The translations under genes and the position numbers were made by a program. From Dermatophilus congolensis (lineage in GTDB: Bacteria; Actinomycetota; Actinomycetes; Actinomycetales; Dermatophilaceae): DNA of 64,000 nt. Shown one piece after another: positions 47,096-55,516 of the stretch; position 1 is the stretch's first letter, and every line of letters begins with the position of its first letter. Location: contig NZ_UFYA01000001.1 of NCBI RefSeq assembly GCF_900447215.1, positions 2,480,001 to 2,544,000 on the forward strand, written 5' to 3'. Under the pieces are notes generated by a model that did not search any database, had not been told where the DNA came from, and saw nothing but the letters and a program-made list of their open reading frames with translations.

Positions 47096-48358
47096 TTACT
47101 TGCAACCGACGAGGGTGGTGGCGGCTTGGTCGATGGCGATTCGGGTTGCTCCGATGTTCGTGACGTTATTGACAAGGAAGGCAAAGGCGTAAGTGCGGCC
47201 ACTGCGTGCTTTGGCGATTCCAGCGAGCGAGACGACGTCGCCGAGGGTGCCAGTTTTTGCGATGACGGCGTTGCGGGCGCAGCGTTGGCTGGGGATGGTG
47301 AAGCGGTTGGCGAGGGTTCCGGTGCTGCCTGCGCGGGGCATGGCGCTGATGTCGAATGCGACGGTGTTCATGCTGGGGGTTCTGTGCAGTGTACGGATTG
47401 TTCCGGTGAGGGTGGCGACGGGCATGCGGGTGCCGCGAGAGAGACCGGAGCCGTCTTTGATAGTTAGGCCGGTGGTGTTAATGCGGTATTTGGTGAGGGA
47501 TTTGTGGGCGTTTGCGGTGGCGGCGTCCCAGGTGGGCACCATTCCGCGGGTCGCTGCTGCGTGGCGTAGGAGGTATTCGGCGTAGGTGTTGTTACTGGTG
47601 CGCAGCATGGTGGCGACCATGGTTGAGGTGGAGGCTGACCAGGATGCTGAGAGTTGTTGGCTAGCTGCGGGGGCAGTTGCTCGGGAGAGGGTTTTGACGG
47701 TGATGCCGTTGGCGGTGAGGGCTTTGCTCAGGGCGCGTCCGGCGGCGAGGTCGTTGTCGGCGCCTTTGTATCCGTAGAGGGTGAGGCCGCGGACGGGTTG
47801 CACTTCGGCGGGGACGTAGCTGGTTTTCCAGCCGGAGGCATTGGTGGGGGCTGGGAATGCGGAGGAGTCGACGTAGAGGTTGATGCTGGTGTGTTTTTTG
47901 TTTTTGAGGGCGGTTGCTGTGCGTTGGGCAAGGGTGGTGAGTCGTTCGGAGGTCAGGGTGGGGTCGCCTGCGCCTTTGAGGTAGATGTTGGTGGGTTTGG
48001 CGGTGCTTTGTGTGGTGGTGGTGATGAGTTGGGTGCCGTTGGGGATGGCGTCGAGGACGGTCAGGGCGGTGATGAGTTTTTGGGTTGATGCGGGCAGGCG
48101 TTTGGTGGCGGCGTTGTGGTTCCAGATGCGGGTGTTGGTGGAGATGTCGGTGACGTATCCGGAGAGTTTGCCTCGGAGGTACTGGCTGCTGGCTGCGCCG
48201 TTGAGGGCTTTGGCCAGGGCGGGGTTGGGGGCTGCTGTGCGGATGATGGGGGTGGCGCTGTTGGTGTGGCTGGCGGCTTCGGTGGAGGTGGCTCCCAGGG
48301 AGGTGACAGCGGTGAGGCTGAGCGCGGTGGCCAGAGCGAGTGTGGTGCGGGAAGGCAT
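47096..48358 (-). CDS. dacB: D-Ala-D-Ala carboxypeptidase/endopeptidase, PBP4 (DacB) type
   Basis: A 420-residue exported penicillin-binding protein (peptidase S13) that trims peptidoglycan peptides. A signal peptide occupies about 1-30. The three active-site motifs are S91-T-Q-K94 (PASTQKLIT), SNN in RTSNNTYAEYLL, and KTG in IAKTGTLGDVV. The inserted domain between the first two motifs is present. ATG 48358 gives a standard signal sequence; a longer frame upstream adds 21 unlikely residues. Divergent from dcd. Confidence 0.93.
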   Translation of the reverse strand: MPSRTTLALATALSLTAVTSLGATSTEAASHTNSATPIIRTAAPNPALAKALNGAASSQYLRGKLSGYVTDISTNTRIWNHNAATKRLPASTQKLITALTVLDAIPNGTQLITTTTQSTAKPTNIYLKGAGDPTLTSERLTTLAQRTATALKNKKHTSINLYVDSSAFPAPTNASGWKTSYVPAEVQPVRGLTLYGYKGADNDLAAGRALSKALTANGITVKTLSRATAPAASQQLSASWSASTSTMVATMLRTSNNTYAEYLLRHAAATRGMVPTWDAATANAHKSLTKYRINTTGLTIKDGSGLSRGTRMPVATLTGTIRTLHRTPSMNTVAFDISAMPRAGSTGTLANRFTIPSQRCARNAVIAKTGTLGDVVSLAGIAKARSGRTYAFAFLVNNVTNIGATRIAIDQAATTLVGCK

Positions 48359-48537
48359 GCAGTTCCAATCGGTGGCGCGGGCAGGACTCGGGGGTGTCCT
48401 GGCGGCGCGGTGCGCGCGCACTTTCTCCCATCGACTGGTTGATGCTTTTGTTGAGTGGGATTGAGTAGCAATGTTTGTCGCGTTTTGGGTGGTTGTTTTT
48501 TCTGGGAGTGGGTGTGGGGGTGACCTAGCCTTGTGTT

Positions 48538-49107
48538 GTGTTGCTCTCAGACGGTGATATTCGTGCTCAGTTGGAGTCGGGTCGGGTTCAGATCGATCCG
48601 TTGGATGTGGGGATGGTGCAGCCGTCGAGTATTGATGTGCGGCTGGACCGTTTTTTTAGGTTGTTTGATAATCACAAGTACCCGTTCATTGATCCGGGGG
48701 CGGATCAGCCTGAGTTGACGCGGTTGGTGGAGGTAGAGGAGGGGGAGCCATTTGTGCTGCACCCTGGTGAGTTTGTTTTGGGGTCAACTTTTGAATCGGT
48801 GACGTTGCCTGATGATGTGGCTGCGCGCGTGGAGGGTAAATCGTCGTTGGGGCGTTTGGGGTTGTTGACGCATGCGACGGCAGGGTTTGTTGATCCTGGA
48901 TTCATGGGGCACATCACGCTGGAGTTGAGCAATGTTGCGACGTTGCCGATCAAGTTGTGGCCGGGCATGAAGATTGGTCAGTTGTGTTTCTTCCAGCTGA
49001 CTTCTCCTGCACAGAACCCGTATGGGTCGGCGGCTACGGGTTCGCACTATCAGGGGCAGCGTGGGCCGACGCCGAGTCGTTCTTTTGAGAGGTTTGTGCG
49101 TTTCTGA
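48538..49107 (+). CDS. dcd: dCTP deaminase
   Basis: Converts dCTP to dUTP (some actinobacterial forms go on to dUMP). The 189-residue protein matches actinobacterial Dcd closely: [14 protein letters not shown] at the start, [31 protein letters not shown], the [24 protein letters not shown] active-site block and [20 protein letters not shown]. It appears leaderless, with a TAGCCT box upstream of GTG 48538 and no ribosome site. It supplies the thymidylate precursor pool. Confidence 0.95.
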   Translation: MLLSDGDIRAQLESGRVQIDPLDVGMVQPSSIDVRLDRFFRLFDNHKYPFIDPGADQPELTRLVEVEEGEPFVLHPGEFVLGSTFESVTLPDDVAARVEGKSSLGRLGLLTHATAGFVDPGFMGHITLELSNVATLPIKLWPGMKIGQLCFFQLTSPAQNPYGSAATGSHYQGQRGPTPSRSFERFVRF

Positions 49108-49343
49108 GGCGTGTTGGTTGGGGTGGGCTGGGTGAGAAGGTTTCAGTGTGTGAGGCCTGTTCCGATGGGGTGTGGGTGGTCTGTGTTTGTCGTGCGTCAT
49201 TTTTTGGGCGATAGTCGGAACTATTTATAAGCCAGTGTTTGTTGCGTCATAACGTAAACAGTTGTTTGGTGGCGGTTGACGCTTATGCCGCTGCCAGACG
49301 CAGGGGAGTGAGGCTGTGAGTCTCGTTTAAAGGAGGGGTTGGC

Positions 49344-50279
49344 ATGGCTGTCTATAACGACGTCACGGAACTGGTTGGTCGTACGCCTTTGGTGCGAGTC
49401 AATCGCATTTTTGATGCCAAGGCTGCGGGCGTGACCGTGGCTGCGAAGTTGGAGTTCTATAACCCGGCGAATTCGGTGAAAGACCGTATCGGTGTGGCAA
49501 TCATCGATGCGGCGGAAAAGTCGGGGGAGTTGAAGCCGGGGGGCACGATTGTTGAGGCGACGTCGGGTAATACCGGTATCGCGTTGGCGATGGTGGGGGC
49601 AGCGCGCGGGTATGACGTTGTGCTGACGATGCCAGAGACGATGTCTAAAGAGCGTCGGGCGCTGTTGCGTGCGTATGGCGCTGAGCTCGTGTTGACCCCT
49701 GGTTCGGGCGGCATGAAGGCAGCGGTGGAGAAGGCCAATGAGATTGCAGACCAGCGTGGTGGGGTTCTAGCTCGTCAGTTCGCGAATGCGGCCAATCCGG
49801 CTATTCACGCGGCGACGACGGCTGAGGAGGTGTGGAGTGACACTGATGGTGAGGTGGATATTTTTATTGCGGGTATCGGGACTGGGGGGACGATTTCGGG
49901 TGTCGGCTCTGTGCTGAAGCAGCGCAAGCCTGGGGTCCAGGTGATCGGGGTGGAGCCTGCAGAGTCACCGATTCTTAATGGTGGCGAGGCTGGGCCGCAC
50001 AAGATCCAGGGTCTGGGGGCCAATTTTGTGCCTGAGACCTTGGATCGTGGCGTGTATGACGAGATCATCGACGTGGATGCTCAGACGTCGGTGCAGTGGG
50101 CGCGTAAGGCAGCCACAGATGAGGGGCTGTTGGTGGGTATTTCTTCTGGTGCGGCGCTTGCTGCAGCGAATGAGGTTGCGTCGCGCCCAGAGAATGCGGG
50201 TAAGTTGATCGTTGTAGTGATTCCTAGTTTTGGTGAGCGCTACCTGTCGACGGTGTTGTTCGAAGATATTTTGGACTGA
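49344..50279 (+). CDS. cysK: Cysteine synthase A
   Basis: O-acetylserine sulfhydrylase, PLP-dependent. It has the PLP lysine K46 in [11 protein letters not shown], the substrate loop TSGNTGIA, the phosphate-binding [10 protein letters not shown] and the SSGAA motif near the C-terminus; 311 residues is standard. AAAGGAGGGG lies 8 bases before ATG 49344. No cysE gene follows. The preceding interval (49108-49343) holds an A/T-rich promoter stretch around 49210-49260 but no known riboswitch. Confidence 0.96.
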   Translation: MAVYNDVTELVGRTPLVRVNRIFDAKAAGVTVAAKLEFYNPANSVKDRIGVAIIDAAEKSGELKPGGTIVEATSGNTGIALAMVGAARGYDVVLTMPETMSKERRALLRAYGAELVLTPGSGGMKAAVEKANEIADQRGGVLARQFANAANPAIHAATTAEEVWSDTDGEVDIFIAGIGTGGTISGVGSVLKQRKPGVQVIGVEPAESPILNGGEAGPHKIQGLGANFVPETLDRGVYDEIIDVDAQTSVQWARKAATDEGLLVGISSGAALAAANEVASRPENAGKLIVVVIPSFGERYLSTVLFEDILD

Positions 50280-50400
50280 CTCTGTGGACGGCAAGGTCGT
50301 GGTGTACTGTCTTTTGAGTTATTTGCGGGTTCGAGGGTTGGCTCTTGGCTGTGTTCAGGTAACGTTAGGTTTGTACGCCGCGACTGTTCGTTTCGGTGTT

Positions 50401-50487
50401 GGAGGGCTCGCATAGTGGCCTAGTGCGACGGTCTTGAAAACCGTTAGGGGTGCAAGCTCCTCGTGGGTTCGAATCCCACGCCCTCCG
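50401..50487 (+). tRNA. tRNA-Ser(TGA)
   Basis: 87 nt with a long variable arm. Acceptor GGAGGGC pairs with GCCCTCC; the anticodon loop CTTGAAA reads TGA; the T arm contains GGTTCGAATCC. CCA is not encoded. Confidence 0.96.
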
Positions 50488-50528
50488 CGTAGTTCCGCAC
50501 GTGTTTCGTGTGAGCAAGGTGTGAGTGC

Positions 50529-50581
50529 AAGAGAGCGTCAGTTTCCTGTGAGAGGGGGCTGGTGCTCTCTTTCCTGAGGGC
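50529..50581 (+). terminator. Possible terminator after tRNA-Ser(TGA)
   Basis: Arms 50529-50536 and 50574-50581 are exact (8 bp) around a large loop. Moderate support only. Confidence 0.4.
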
Positions 50582-50656
50582 CCGCTGTGGGGGAATGCGT
50601 GGTGCTGTGCCCTGCGGGGCTGTGGATGCTCACAGGAGTGGCACAAAAGCAAAAAA

Positions 50657-50664
50657 TTGCGCAA
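50657..50664. promoter_or_regulatory. TTGCGCAA palindrome before the LacI-type gene
   Basis: An 8-bp perfect palindrome with the central CG step typical of LacI-family operators, immediately upstream of the regulator's start. It may be an autoregulatory site. Confidence 0.4.
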
Positions 50665-50674
50665 CCATATGTGC

Positions 50675-51739
50675 ATGGGTTCCGTGACGATGACAACTGT
50701 GGCCCGCGAGGCGGGCGTGTCGGTCAGCACCGTATCTCACGTCGTTAACGGTACTCGACCTGTAGCGCCGGAGACTAAGCGGCTGGTGCTGGAGGCAATG
50801 GAAAAGGTGGGGTTTACCCATCGTCCGGTGGCCCGGTCTCTGGCCGCAGGGTCTACGACAACAATCGGTGTGGCTATGTCGTTTCTGGCAAGCATTTATG
50901 GCCAGGAACTTGTCGCCGGTATTGAGGAAGAGGCGTTGCGTCACGGGATGCAACTGCTGTTTGCCGATACCCGTGATGATGCTGAGCGTGAAGGGCGTGT
51001 AATTGCGAACCTGCTTGCTCATCACGTGGCCGGAATGATCATCATGCCCAGCCCGTCATGGACGGGGACTGCGTTGCGTTTGTTGAATGAGCACGACACG
51101 CCGTTTGTTGTGGTTGATCGCCATCAGGATCTTGATGTTGATCAGGTGTGTGTGGAGAACGAACAAGCCTCAGCAGCGATCGTCGACCACCTGTTGCAGA
51201 TTGGGCATACGCGGGTCGGTTTTATTGACGGTATGGCTGGGTTAGCGACGTCGGCGGAGCGTAGGGATGGGTATCTGCTAGCCCACAAGCGTCGCGGTGT
51301 TCCGGTGGATGAGTCGCTGATGGTCAATGGTGGTTCGACTGAGCATGATGGTCGTAAAGCGATGCAGCAGCTGCTGGCGATGCCTGCCGGGACTGCTCCG
51401 ACTGCTGTTTTTGTCTCGAATGACGCGATGAGTATTGGTGCGGTGCGGGCGCTGCGCCAGGCGGGTATGCGGATTCCTGATGACATGGCCTTGGTGTGTT
51501 TCGATGAATTTCCGTGGGGGGACTTGTTGACTCCGCACCTGACGACGATTGCGCAGCCGTGCTACGCCCTAGGGGCTCGTGCCGTGCAGTTGTTGTTGCG
51601 TCGTTTGCAGCAGCCGGAAGTGCCTGGGCGCACGATCCGGCTCGCAGGTGAAATTAGCCACGGGACCTCATGTGGTTGCCGGGGTATTTCTGGGGGGATT
51701 GTTTCGCCGCATGCCAAAGCTGAGGCGGCTTCTCGCTGA
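50675..51739 (+). CDS. LacI-family transcriptional regulator
   Basis: A 354-residue regulator. The DNA-binding head is at about 4-50 (MTTVAREAGVSVSTVSHVVNGTRPVAPETKRLVLEAMEKVGF), the hinge is RPVARSLAAG, and the periplasmic-binding-like sensor follows (TTIGVAMSFLASIYGQELVAGIEEEA; VDRHQDLDVDQV; GHTRVGFIDG; AVFVSNDAMSIGAV; ALVCFDEFPW). The ligand is probably a sugar or nucleoside, but no transporter lies beside it. Starts at 50675 (ATG), 50684 (GTG) and 50690 (ATG) are all possible. A CGC-rich cysteine patch (TSCGCRG) near the C-terminus is unusual. Confidence 0.9.
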   Translation: MGSVTMTTVAREAGVSVSTVSHVVNGTRPVAPETKRLVLEAMEKVGFTHRPVARSLAAGSTTTIGVAMSFLASIYGQELVAGIEEEALRHGMQLLFADTRDDAEREGRVIANLLAHHVAGMIIMPSPSWTGTALRLLNEHDTPFVVVDRHQDLDVDQVCVENEQASAAIVDHLLQIGHTRVGFIDGMAGLATSAERRDGYLLAHKRRGVPVDESLMVNGGSTEHDGRKAMQQLLAMPAGTAPTAVFVSNDAMSIGAVRALRQAGMRIPDDMALVCFDEFPWGDLLTPHLTTIAQPCYALGARAVQLLLRRLQQPEVPGRTIRLAGEISHGTSCGCRGISGGIVSPHAKAEAASR

Positions 51740-52058
51740 GGGGGAGTGGGGTGGGTGTGTCGCGGCGTGTTCAGCGTGTTCTTGGTTGTTTGGCGCCACG
51801 AAGAACATCTATAGATCGAAGATCTACTGTTGTCAGACTGGTGCGTGCTAGGCTGAAACTGGTTGCAAGAGCAGTTCCAAGCAATGTTCCAAGCAGTTTT
51901 GCACGGTGACATCGACTCCCCGGTTCCGGGTAAGTCTGGATTCTGGTTTTCGGTGTTTGTTTTGCACGCAGGGCTAGTGGCCCTTCGTGGGATGGTTCGG
52001 CAGCCTCGACCTCGCGCAGTGCGAGGTCTTCCGGCCACCAGTAAATGAGGTTTTTCCC
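51740..52058 (+). promoter_or_regulatory. Promoter and long 5' leader of the cold-shock gene
   Basis: About 320 bases without a gene. A perfect palindrome (arms 51812-51817 and 51821-51826) is followed by TTGTCA (51830) and TAGGCT (51849); their spacing of 13 is short, so promoter assignment is tentative. About 200 bases of leader would then precede the start, as is usual for temperature-sensing csp mRNAs. Confidence 0.5.
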
Positions 52059-52262
52059 ATGGCACAGGGTACCGTCAAGTGGTTCAACGCTGAAAAGGGC
52101 TTCGGCTTTATCGCCCAGGACGGCGGCGGCCCCGACGTCTTCGTGCACTACTCGGCTATTCAGACGAACGGTTTCCGCTCCCTCGAAGAGGCGCAGCGTG
52201 TGGAGTTCGAAGTCACTGAGGGCCCCAAGGGTCCCCAGGCCGACAACGTTCAGCCGCTCTGA
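52059..52262 (+). CDS. Cold-shock protein (CspA family)
   Basis: A 67-residue single OB-fold nucleic-acid chaperone with both RNA-binding motifs, KGFGFIAQ (RNP1) and DVFVHYSAI (RNP2), and the standard [14 protein letters not shown] start. ATG 52059 follows ATGAGG at 8 bases. It ends in QADNVQPL and is followed by a strong hairpin. Confidence 0.96.
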   Translation: MAQGTVKWFNAEKGFGFIAQDGGGPDVFVHYSAIQTNGFRSLEEAQRVEFEVTEGPKGPQADNVQPL

Positions 52263-52309
52263 TCTGACTGATCTTTCTCGTTCGTGCCGTTTGTGACGGC
52301 GCGTTCGTG

Positions 52310-52355
52310 GACAGTGCCCGGTGGCTGCGCTTTGCGCAGCTGACCGGGCATTGTC
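52310..52355 (+). terminator. Terminator of the cold-shock gene
   Basis: The outer stem joins GACAGTGCCCGGT at 52310 with ACCGGGCATTGTC ending at 52355, and an inner GCTGCGC/GCGCAGC stem continues it. Confidence 0.85.
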
Positions 52356-52404
52356 GTGTGTGGGGCATCCGTATGAGTGGGGGCGCCTGTGAGGAAGGCA
52401 GGTT

Positions 52405-53067
52405 ATGCGGGTGAGGTTTCGTTATGAGGGGAACTCGGGATGGGCAGCGGCATTATGTGGGATTTCGCTGTCGGTAGTGGCTGTTTACCAGGTGGTGTCG
52501 TTGCTGGCCAGGCCGGTGCTGTTGGCATTGTCGCCTGCAGTATTGGCGATGTTGACTGGTTCGCGTACTGCGCTGGTTGCCTTGGGGGTGCTTGCAGCTG
52601 GTCGGGGTGAACCGTGGTTACTGGCACTGGTGGTGAGCATCGCCTCGATCATGAAGTTTCACTGGGTGTATTGGTGGGCTGGTGCACTGTGGGGTGAGAA
52701 AGTGATGATCGCCCTGGCGGGAGGCTCACCGCGGGCAGTCAAACGAGTGGAACAGGCTGAGGCGGTGGTGCGTCGGTATCGCGTTCTGGCAGTTGCGCTT
52801 GCGTATGTCCCGTTGCCGCTTCCGCGTGAGCTGATTTATGCATTTCTGGGGCAGTCGCGAGTGCGATTATGGATATTTGTTGCGGTGGATGTCGTGGCAG
52901 CGGTGGTGACGCAAGTGAGCTTTTTTGCTGCTGGTGTTGCGTTGGGAGAGGCAGCGCTGCCGTTGATTACTTTTTATGCCAAGTGGGTTGGTGTTTTTGC
53001 CGTGGCAGTGATGGCGTTGGCTGGGCTGCGTTGGTGGTGGGGTAGAAGCGATAAGAAGGTGGTTTAG
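52405..53067 (+). CDS. DedA/VTT-like membrane protein
   Basis: 220 residues with about five hydrophobic segments. The middle region (GRGEPWLLALVVSIASIMKFHWVYWWAGALWGEKVM and LAYVPLPLPRELIYAFLGQSRVRLWIF) resembles the DedA/VTT fold, with re-entrant helices and a basic-Pro motif, though the canonical F-x-R-x3-G-x3-G is altered to PLPLPRELIYAFLG. Relatives move lipid carriers across the membrane. The RBS is GGAAGG before ATG 52405. Its stop overlaps the convergent LCP gene by four bases. Confidence 0.6.
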   Translation: MRVRFRYEGNSGWAAALCGISLSVVAVYQVVSLLARPVLLALSPAVLAMLTGSRTALVALGVLAAGRGEPWLLALVVSIASIMKFHWVYWWAGALWGEKVMIALAGGSPRAVKRVEQAEAVVRRYRVLAVALAYVPLPLPRELIYAFLGQSRVRLWIFVAVDVVAAVVTQVSFFAAGVALGEAALPLITFYAKWVGVFAVAVMALAGLRWWWGRSDKKVV

Positions 53068-54593
53068 CAGGCTGCTGCTGCGTCAGTGTCTGTAGCGTCC
53101 TCAATGGGAGTGGCTGGGGCAGGTGTGGTGGTGGATGAGGTGCTGGTGCTGTTTTCTGGGGTGGGGGAGGGGGTTGGGCGGCTACGGAAGGCTGGTGGAA
53201 CGGCGCGGCCGTCAGTGTAGGTGGGGGTGGGGAGAGGCTGCCCGAACATGGATGCCTGGATCATTTCGCGGATGTGTTGGTAGTCCGGGTTTGCCACATT
53301 TGTGTTTGATGCGTTGAGGCCGAAGCTGCGAATTTTCCCTTTTTGCATTTTTTCGACGAGATCTGCCCAGGCGGGTAGATGGTCTTGGGGTACATCGGTG
53401 TGGATGTGTTCGTTGATGACCGCTGCAACTTGGGGGAAACGGTCGATCATCGTCCATGGGTCGACTTGTTTAACGAGGGCGTTGACCATGCAGCGTTGGC
53501 GTGCGGTGCGGTTGTAGTCGTCGGTGGTGGCGCGGCCACGGGCATACCACATGGCGTGATAGCCGTCGAGGTGTTGTACGCCGGGTTCTATCCAGCCTTT
53601 GATGGACCCGGGGACGATATTGCCATTAGCGACTTCTCCGCCAATGGGGATGCGGTGTTTGACGTTGATGTCGACACCACCCATGGCGTTGACGAGTGCT
53701 TGGAAGCTTTTCATGTCGATGACGACAGAGTAGTCGGGAGTGAGCCCAGTGATTTCGGAGATGGACTCTTTGAGGGCTGTCAGGCCAGGGCGTGGGTCGC
53801 CGGGGTAGAGGTGTGCGTGTTCTTCGCCTTCTGTCCATACCTCGTTGAGTAGGCATTCTTCTTTGCAGCGGAATCCGTTGGGGTGAATTTTGGCTAGAGG
53901 GCTGCTGCTGGGGAAGGGTGCGTTTTCGAGGTTGCGGGGAATGGAGACCAGCAGGGTGTCTCCGGTTTGGGCGTCGATGCTGGCCATCATTATTGAGTCG
54001 GTGCGTACACCGGGGCGGTCTTTTTGCGCGTCGGAGCCGACGAGGAGCACGTTGACGTGGGGGATCCCGGCCCAGGGGTCTTTGCCGATGCCTACTTCTT
54101 TTCCTTTAGGAGCTGACGCGGAAAAGACGTTACCGACGAGGTTTGAGGTGATGAAGACGTATTGCATGGCTCGTGCGGTGGGGGCGATGAGGGCCGCGAT
54201 GAGAAGGAACGCAGTCAGTCCTGCGAGGATTTTTTTGGTGCGTCCTGCTGATGAGGGCCAGTTGAGGTCAGCGGTCCAGATGAGGCTCGCGATGAGAAGG
54301 AGGATGAAGAATCCTGCCGCGATGGCTAGAGGAATCAGGAGGGTGGGGTTGGTGGCTACGAGAATTGCGGCTTTGGTGGGGCCGATAGCGATGGCTGTTA
54401 GGGCGCTTGCGACGATGCCCAGGACGAAAAGGCTGAGGAATAGGCCACCGGCGAGGGTGCGGCCGCTGAGCATGAGTCCGGCACCGGGAAGGATGGTTCC
54501 TGCCAGGATTCGTGTCATGAAGGTGCGTAGGCGGCGGGGCTGTGCCGCAGGGCGGGGAATTACCGTCTGACGCACGTTCGGGGTTTCCGTCAT
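53064..54593 (-). CDS. LytR-CpsA-Psr (LCP) family protein
   Basis: A 509-residue membrane protein that would transfer undecaprenyl-linked glycopolymers onto peptidoglycan. About four hydrophobic segments occupy residues 25-150, more than the single anchor of most LCPs. The extracellular LCP domain (about 175-415) has NVLLVGSDAQKDRPGVRTDSIMMASID, SIPRNLE, KIHPNGF, LVNAMGGVDINV and YARGRATTDDYNRTARQR, with the pyrophosphate-binding Arg/Asp set. A Ser/Thr/Pro-rich tail ends in Cys. ATG 54593 follows AGGAAACG. It converges on the DedA-like gene. Confidence 0.92.
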   Translation of the reverse strand: MTETPNVRQTVIPRPAAQPRRLRTFMTRILAGTILPGAGLMLSGRTLAGGLFLSLFVLGIVASALTAIAIGPTKAAILVATNPTLLIPLAIAAGFFILLLIASLIWTADLNWPSSAGRTKKILAGLTAFLLIAALIAPTARAMQYVFITSNLVGNVFSASAPKGKEVGIGKDPWAGIPHVNVLLVGSDAQKDRPGVRTDSIMMASIDAQTGDTLLVSIPRNLENAPFPSSSPLAKIHPNGFRCKEECLLNEVWTEGEEHAHLYPGDPRPGLTALKESISEITGLTPDYSVVIDMKSFQALVNAMGGVDINVKHRIPIGGEVANGNIVPGSIKGWIEPGVQHLDGYHAMWYARGRATTDDYNRTARQRCMVNALVKQVDPWTMIDRFPQVAAVINEHIHTDVPQDHLPAWADLVEKMQKGKIRSFGLNASNTNVANPDYQHIREMIQASMFGQPLPTPTYTDGRAVPPAFRSRPTPSPTPENSTSTSSTTTPAPATPIEDATDTDAAAAC

Positions 54594-54875
54594 CGTTTCC
54601 TGTCTTGCCGGTTTGAGGAGAGCTTGGTTGTGAATTCGTCTATTCTGCCGTCCGCTGTCTTCTGCAACGTGTAACTGTACGTGTGGAATTCCGGCGTCAG
54701 GGTGGATGAATGTATACGAATGCTGGAAAGGAAGCTGGTTGGTGTGCCCAGTGGTGAGAGGTTTTGCGTGAGTGTGTGCCTCGTTTTGAGTTTGGGGTGT
54801 CTTGGCGGGTAGTGTGGTGGTGCTGTGATGCAGACGCAGGTAAGAGTTTTCTTGCCTTGTAAGTGTCATATGCGT
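54594..54875. other. Intergenic, nothing recognised
   Basis: 282 bases between the LCP gene start and tRNA-Ser(GCT), carrying the promoters of both. No other structure seen. Confidence 0.45.
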
Positions 54876-54969
54876 GGAGGTGTCGCCTAGTCCGGTCTAT
54901 GGCGCCCGCCTGCTAAGCGGGTTTGGGGGTTAAACCCCATCGAGGGTTCAAATCCCTCCACCTCCGCCA
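54876..54969 (+). tRNA. tRNA-Ser(GCT), CCA encoded
   Basis: Mature body 54876-54966 plus encoded CCA. Acceptor GGAGGTG pairs with CACCTCC; the anticodon loop CTGCTAA reads GCT; the variable arm is long and the T arm contains GGTTCAAATCC. Confidence 0.96.
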
Positions 54970-54974
54970 CATTG

Positions 54975-55015
54975 AAGGCCCGAAACTTTTTGCGCATTAA
55001 AAAGTTTCGGGCCTT
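54975..55015 (+). terminator. Terminator after tRNA-Ser(GCT)
   Basis: AAGGCCCGAAACTTTTT pairs with AAAAAGTTTCGGGCCTT around a short loop. It is perfect and strongly placed, six bases past the CCA end. Confidence 0.9.
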
Positions 55016-55270
55016 TGTGTTTTGGAGTTTCGGGGTAGGTGGCAGGAATAAGGCCTTCAGTCAGGTGGGTTGTTGCGGCATGGGTGAGAGGTGAGTGTGC
55101 CGCTGTTGATGGAAGTGCTGGCGGTCATGCGGGTCGGTCTCTGGGTTTTTCTTTGTGTTGTTTTTGCTGGTGGCAGGCGTGTAGGTGCAGATTCAGGGTT
55201 TGCTGGTCACTCGATTTGGTCTTTTCTGCTCAACTCGAGTAGTGTCTTCCTTGTTGCGAGCGAGCGACAA

Positions 55271-55346
55271 GCACCCGTAGCTCAACGGATAGAGCATCTG
55301 ACTACGGATCAGAAGGTTTGGGGTTCGAATCCCTACGGGTGCGCCA
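55271..55346 (+). tRNA. tRNA-Arg(ACG), CCA encoded
   Basis: 76 nt including CCA. Acceptor GCACCCG pairs with CGGGTGC; the anticodon loop CTACGGA reads ACG, whose first A is normally edited to inosine by TadA, also encoded in this window; the T arm contains GGTTCGAATCC. Confidence 0.96.
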
Positions 55347-55353
55347 CAGTAAG

Positions 55354-55380
55354 TCGGAACCGATCATCGGTTCCGATTTT
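55354..55380 (+). terminator. Terminator after tRNA-Arg
   Basis: Perfect 11-bp arms 55354-55364 and 55366-55376, then a T run. Confidence 0.9.
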
Positions 55381-55444
55381 TTGTTTTGTGCTCCTGCCTG
55401 CCAATCGTTGTGTAGCGACAAGTCGAGAAAATACAGGCGCGCAT

Positions 55445-55482
55445 TGAGGGGGATGGGCCGTATCAACGGCCCATCCCCCTCA
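55445..55482 (-). terminator. Terminator of the amidase gene
   Basis: Perfect 17-bp arms 55445-55461 and 55466-55482, about 35 bases past the amidase stop. Confidence 0.88.
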
Positions 55483-55516
55483 AAATAATTACTCGCTAGC
55501 TTATTCCTGGCGCGGA

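Noticed and set aside
50401-50490. tRNA-Ser as an integration site
   Set aside because: No integrase, direct repeat of the tRNA end or foreign gene block follows it.
55091-55447. A 118-residue open frame on the plus strand
   Set aside because: It runs straight through tRNA-Arg(ACG) and its terminator, so it cannot be a normal protein gene.
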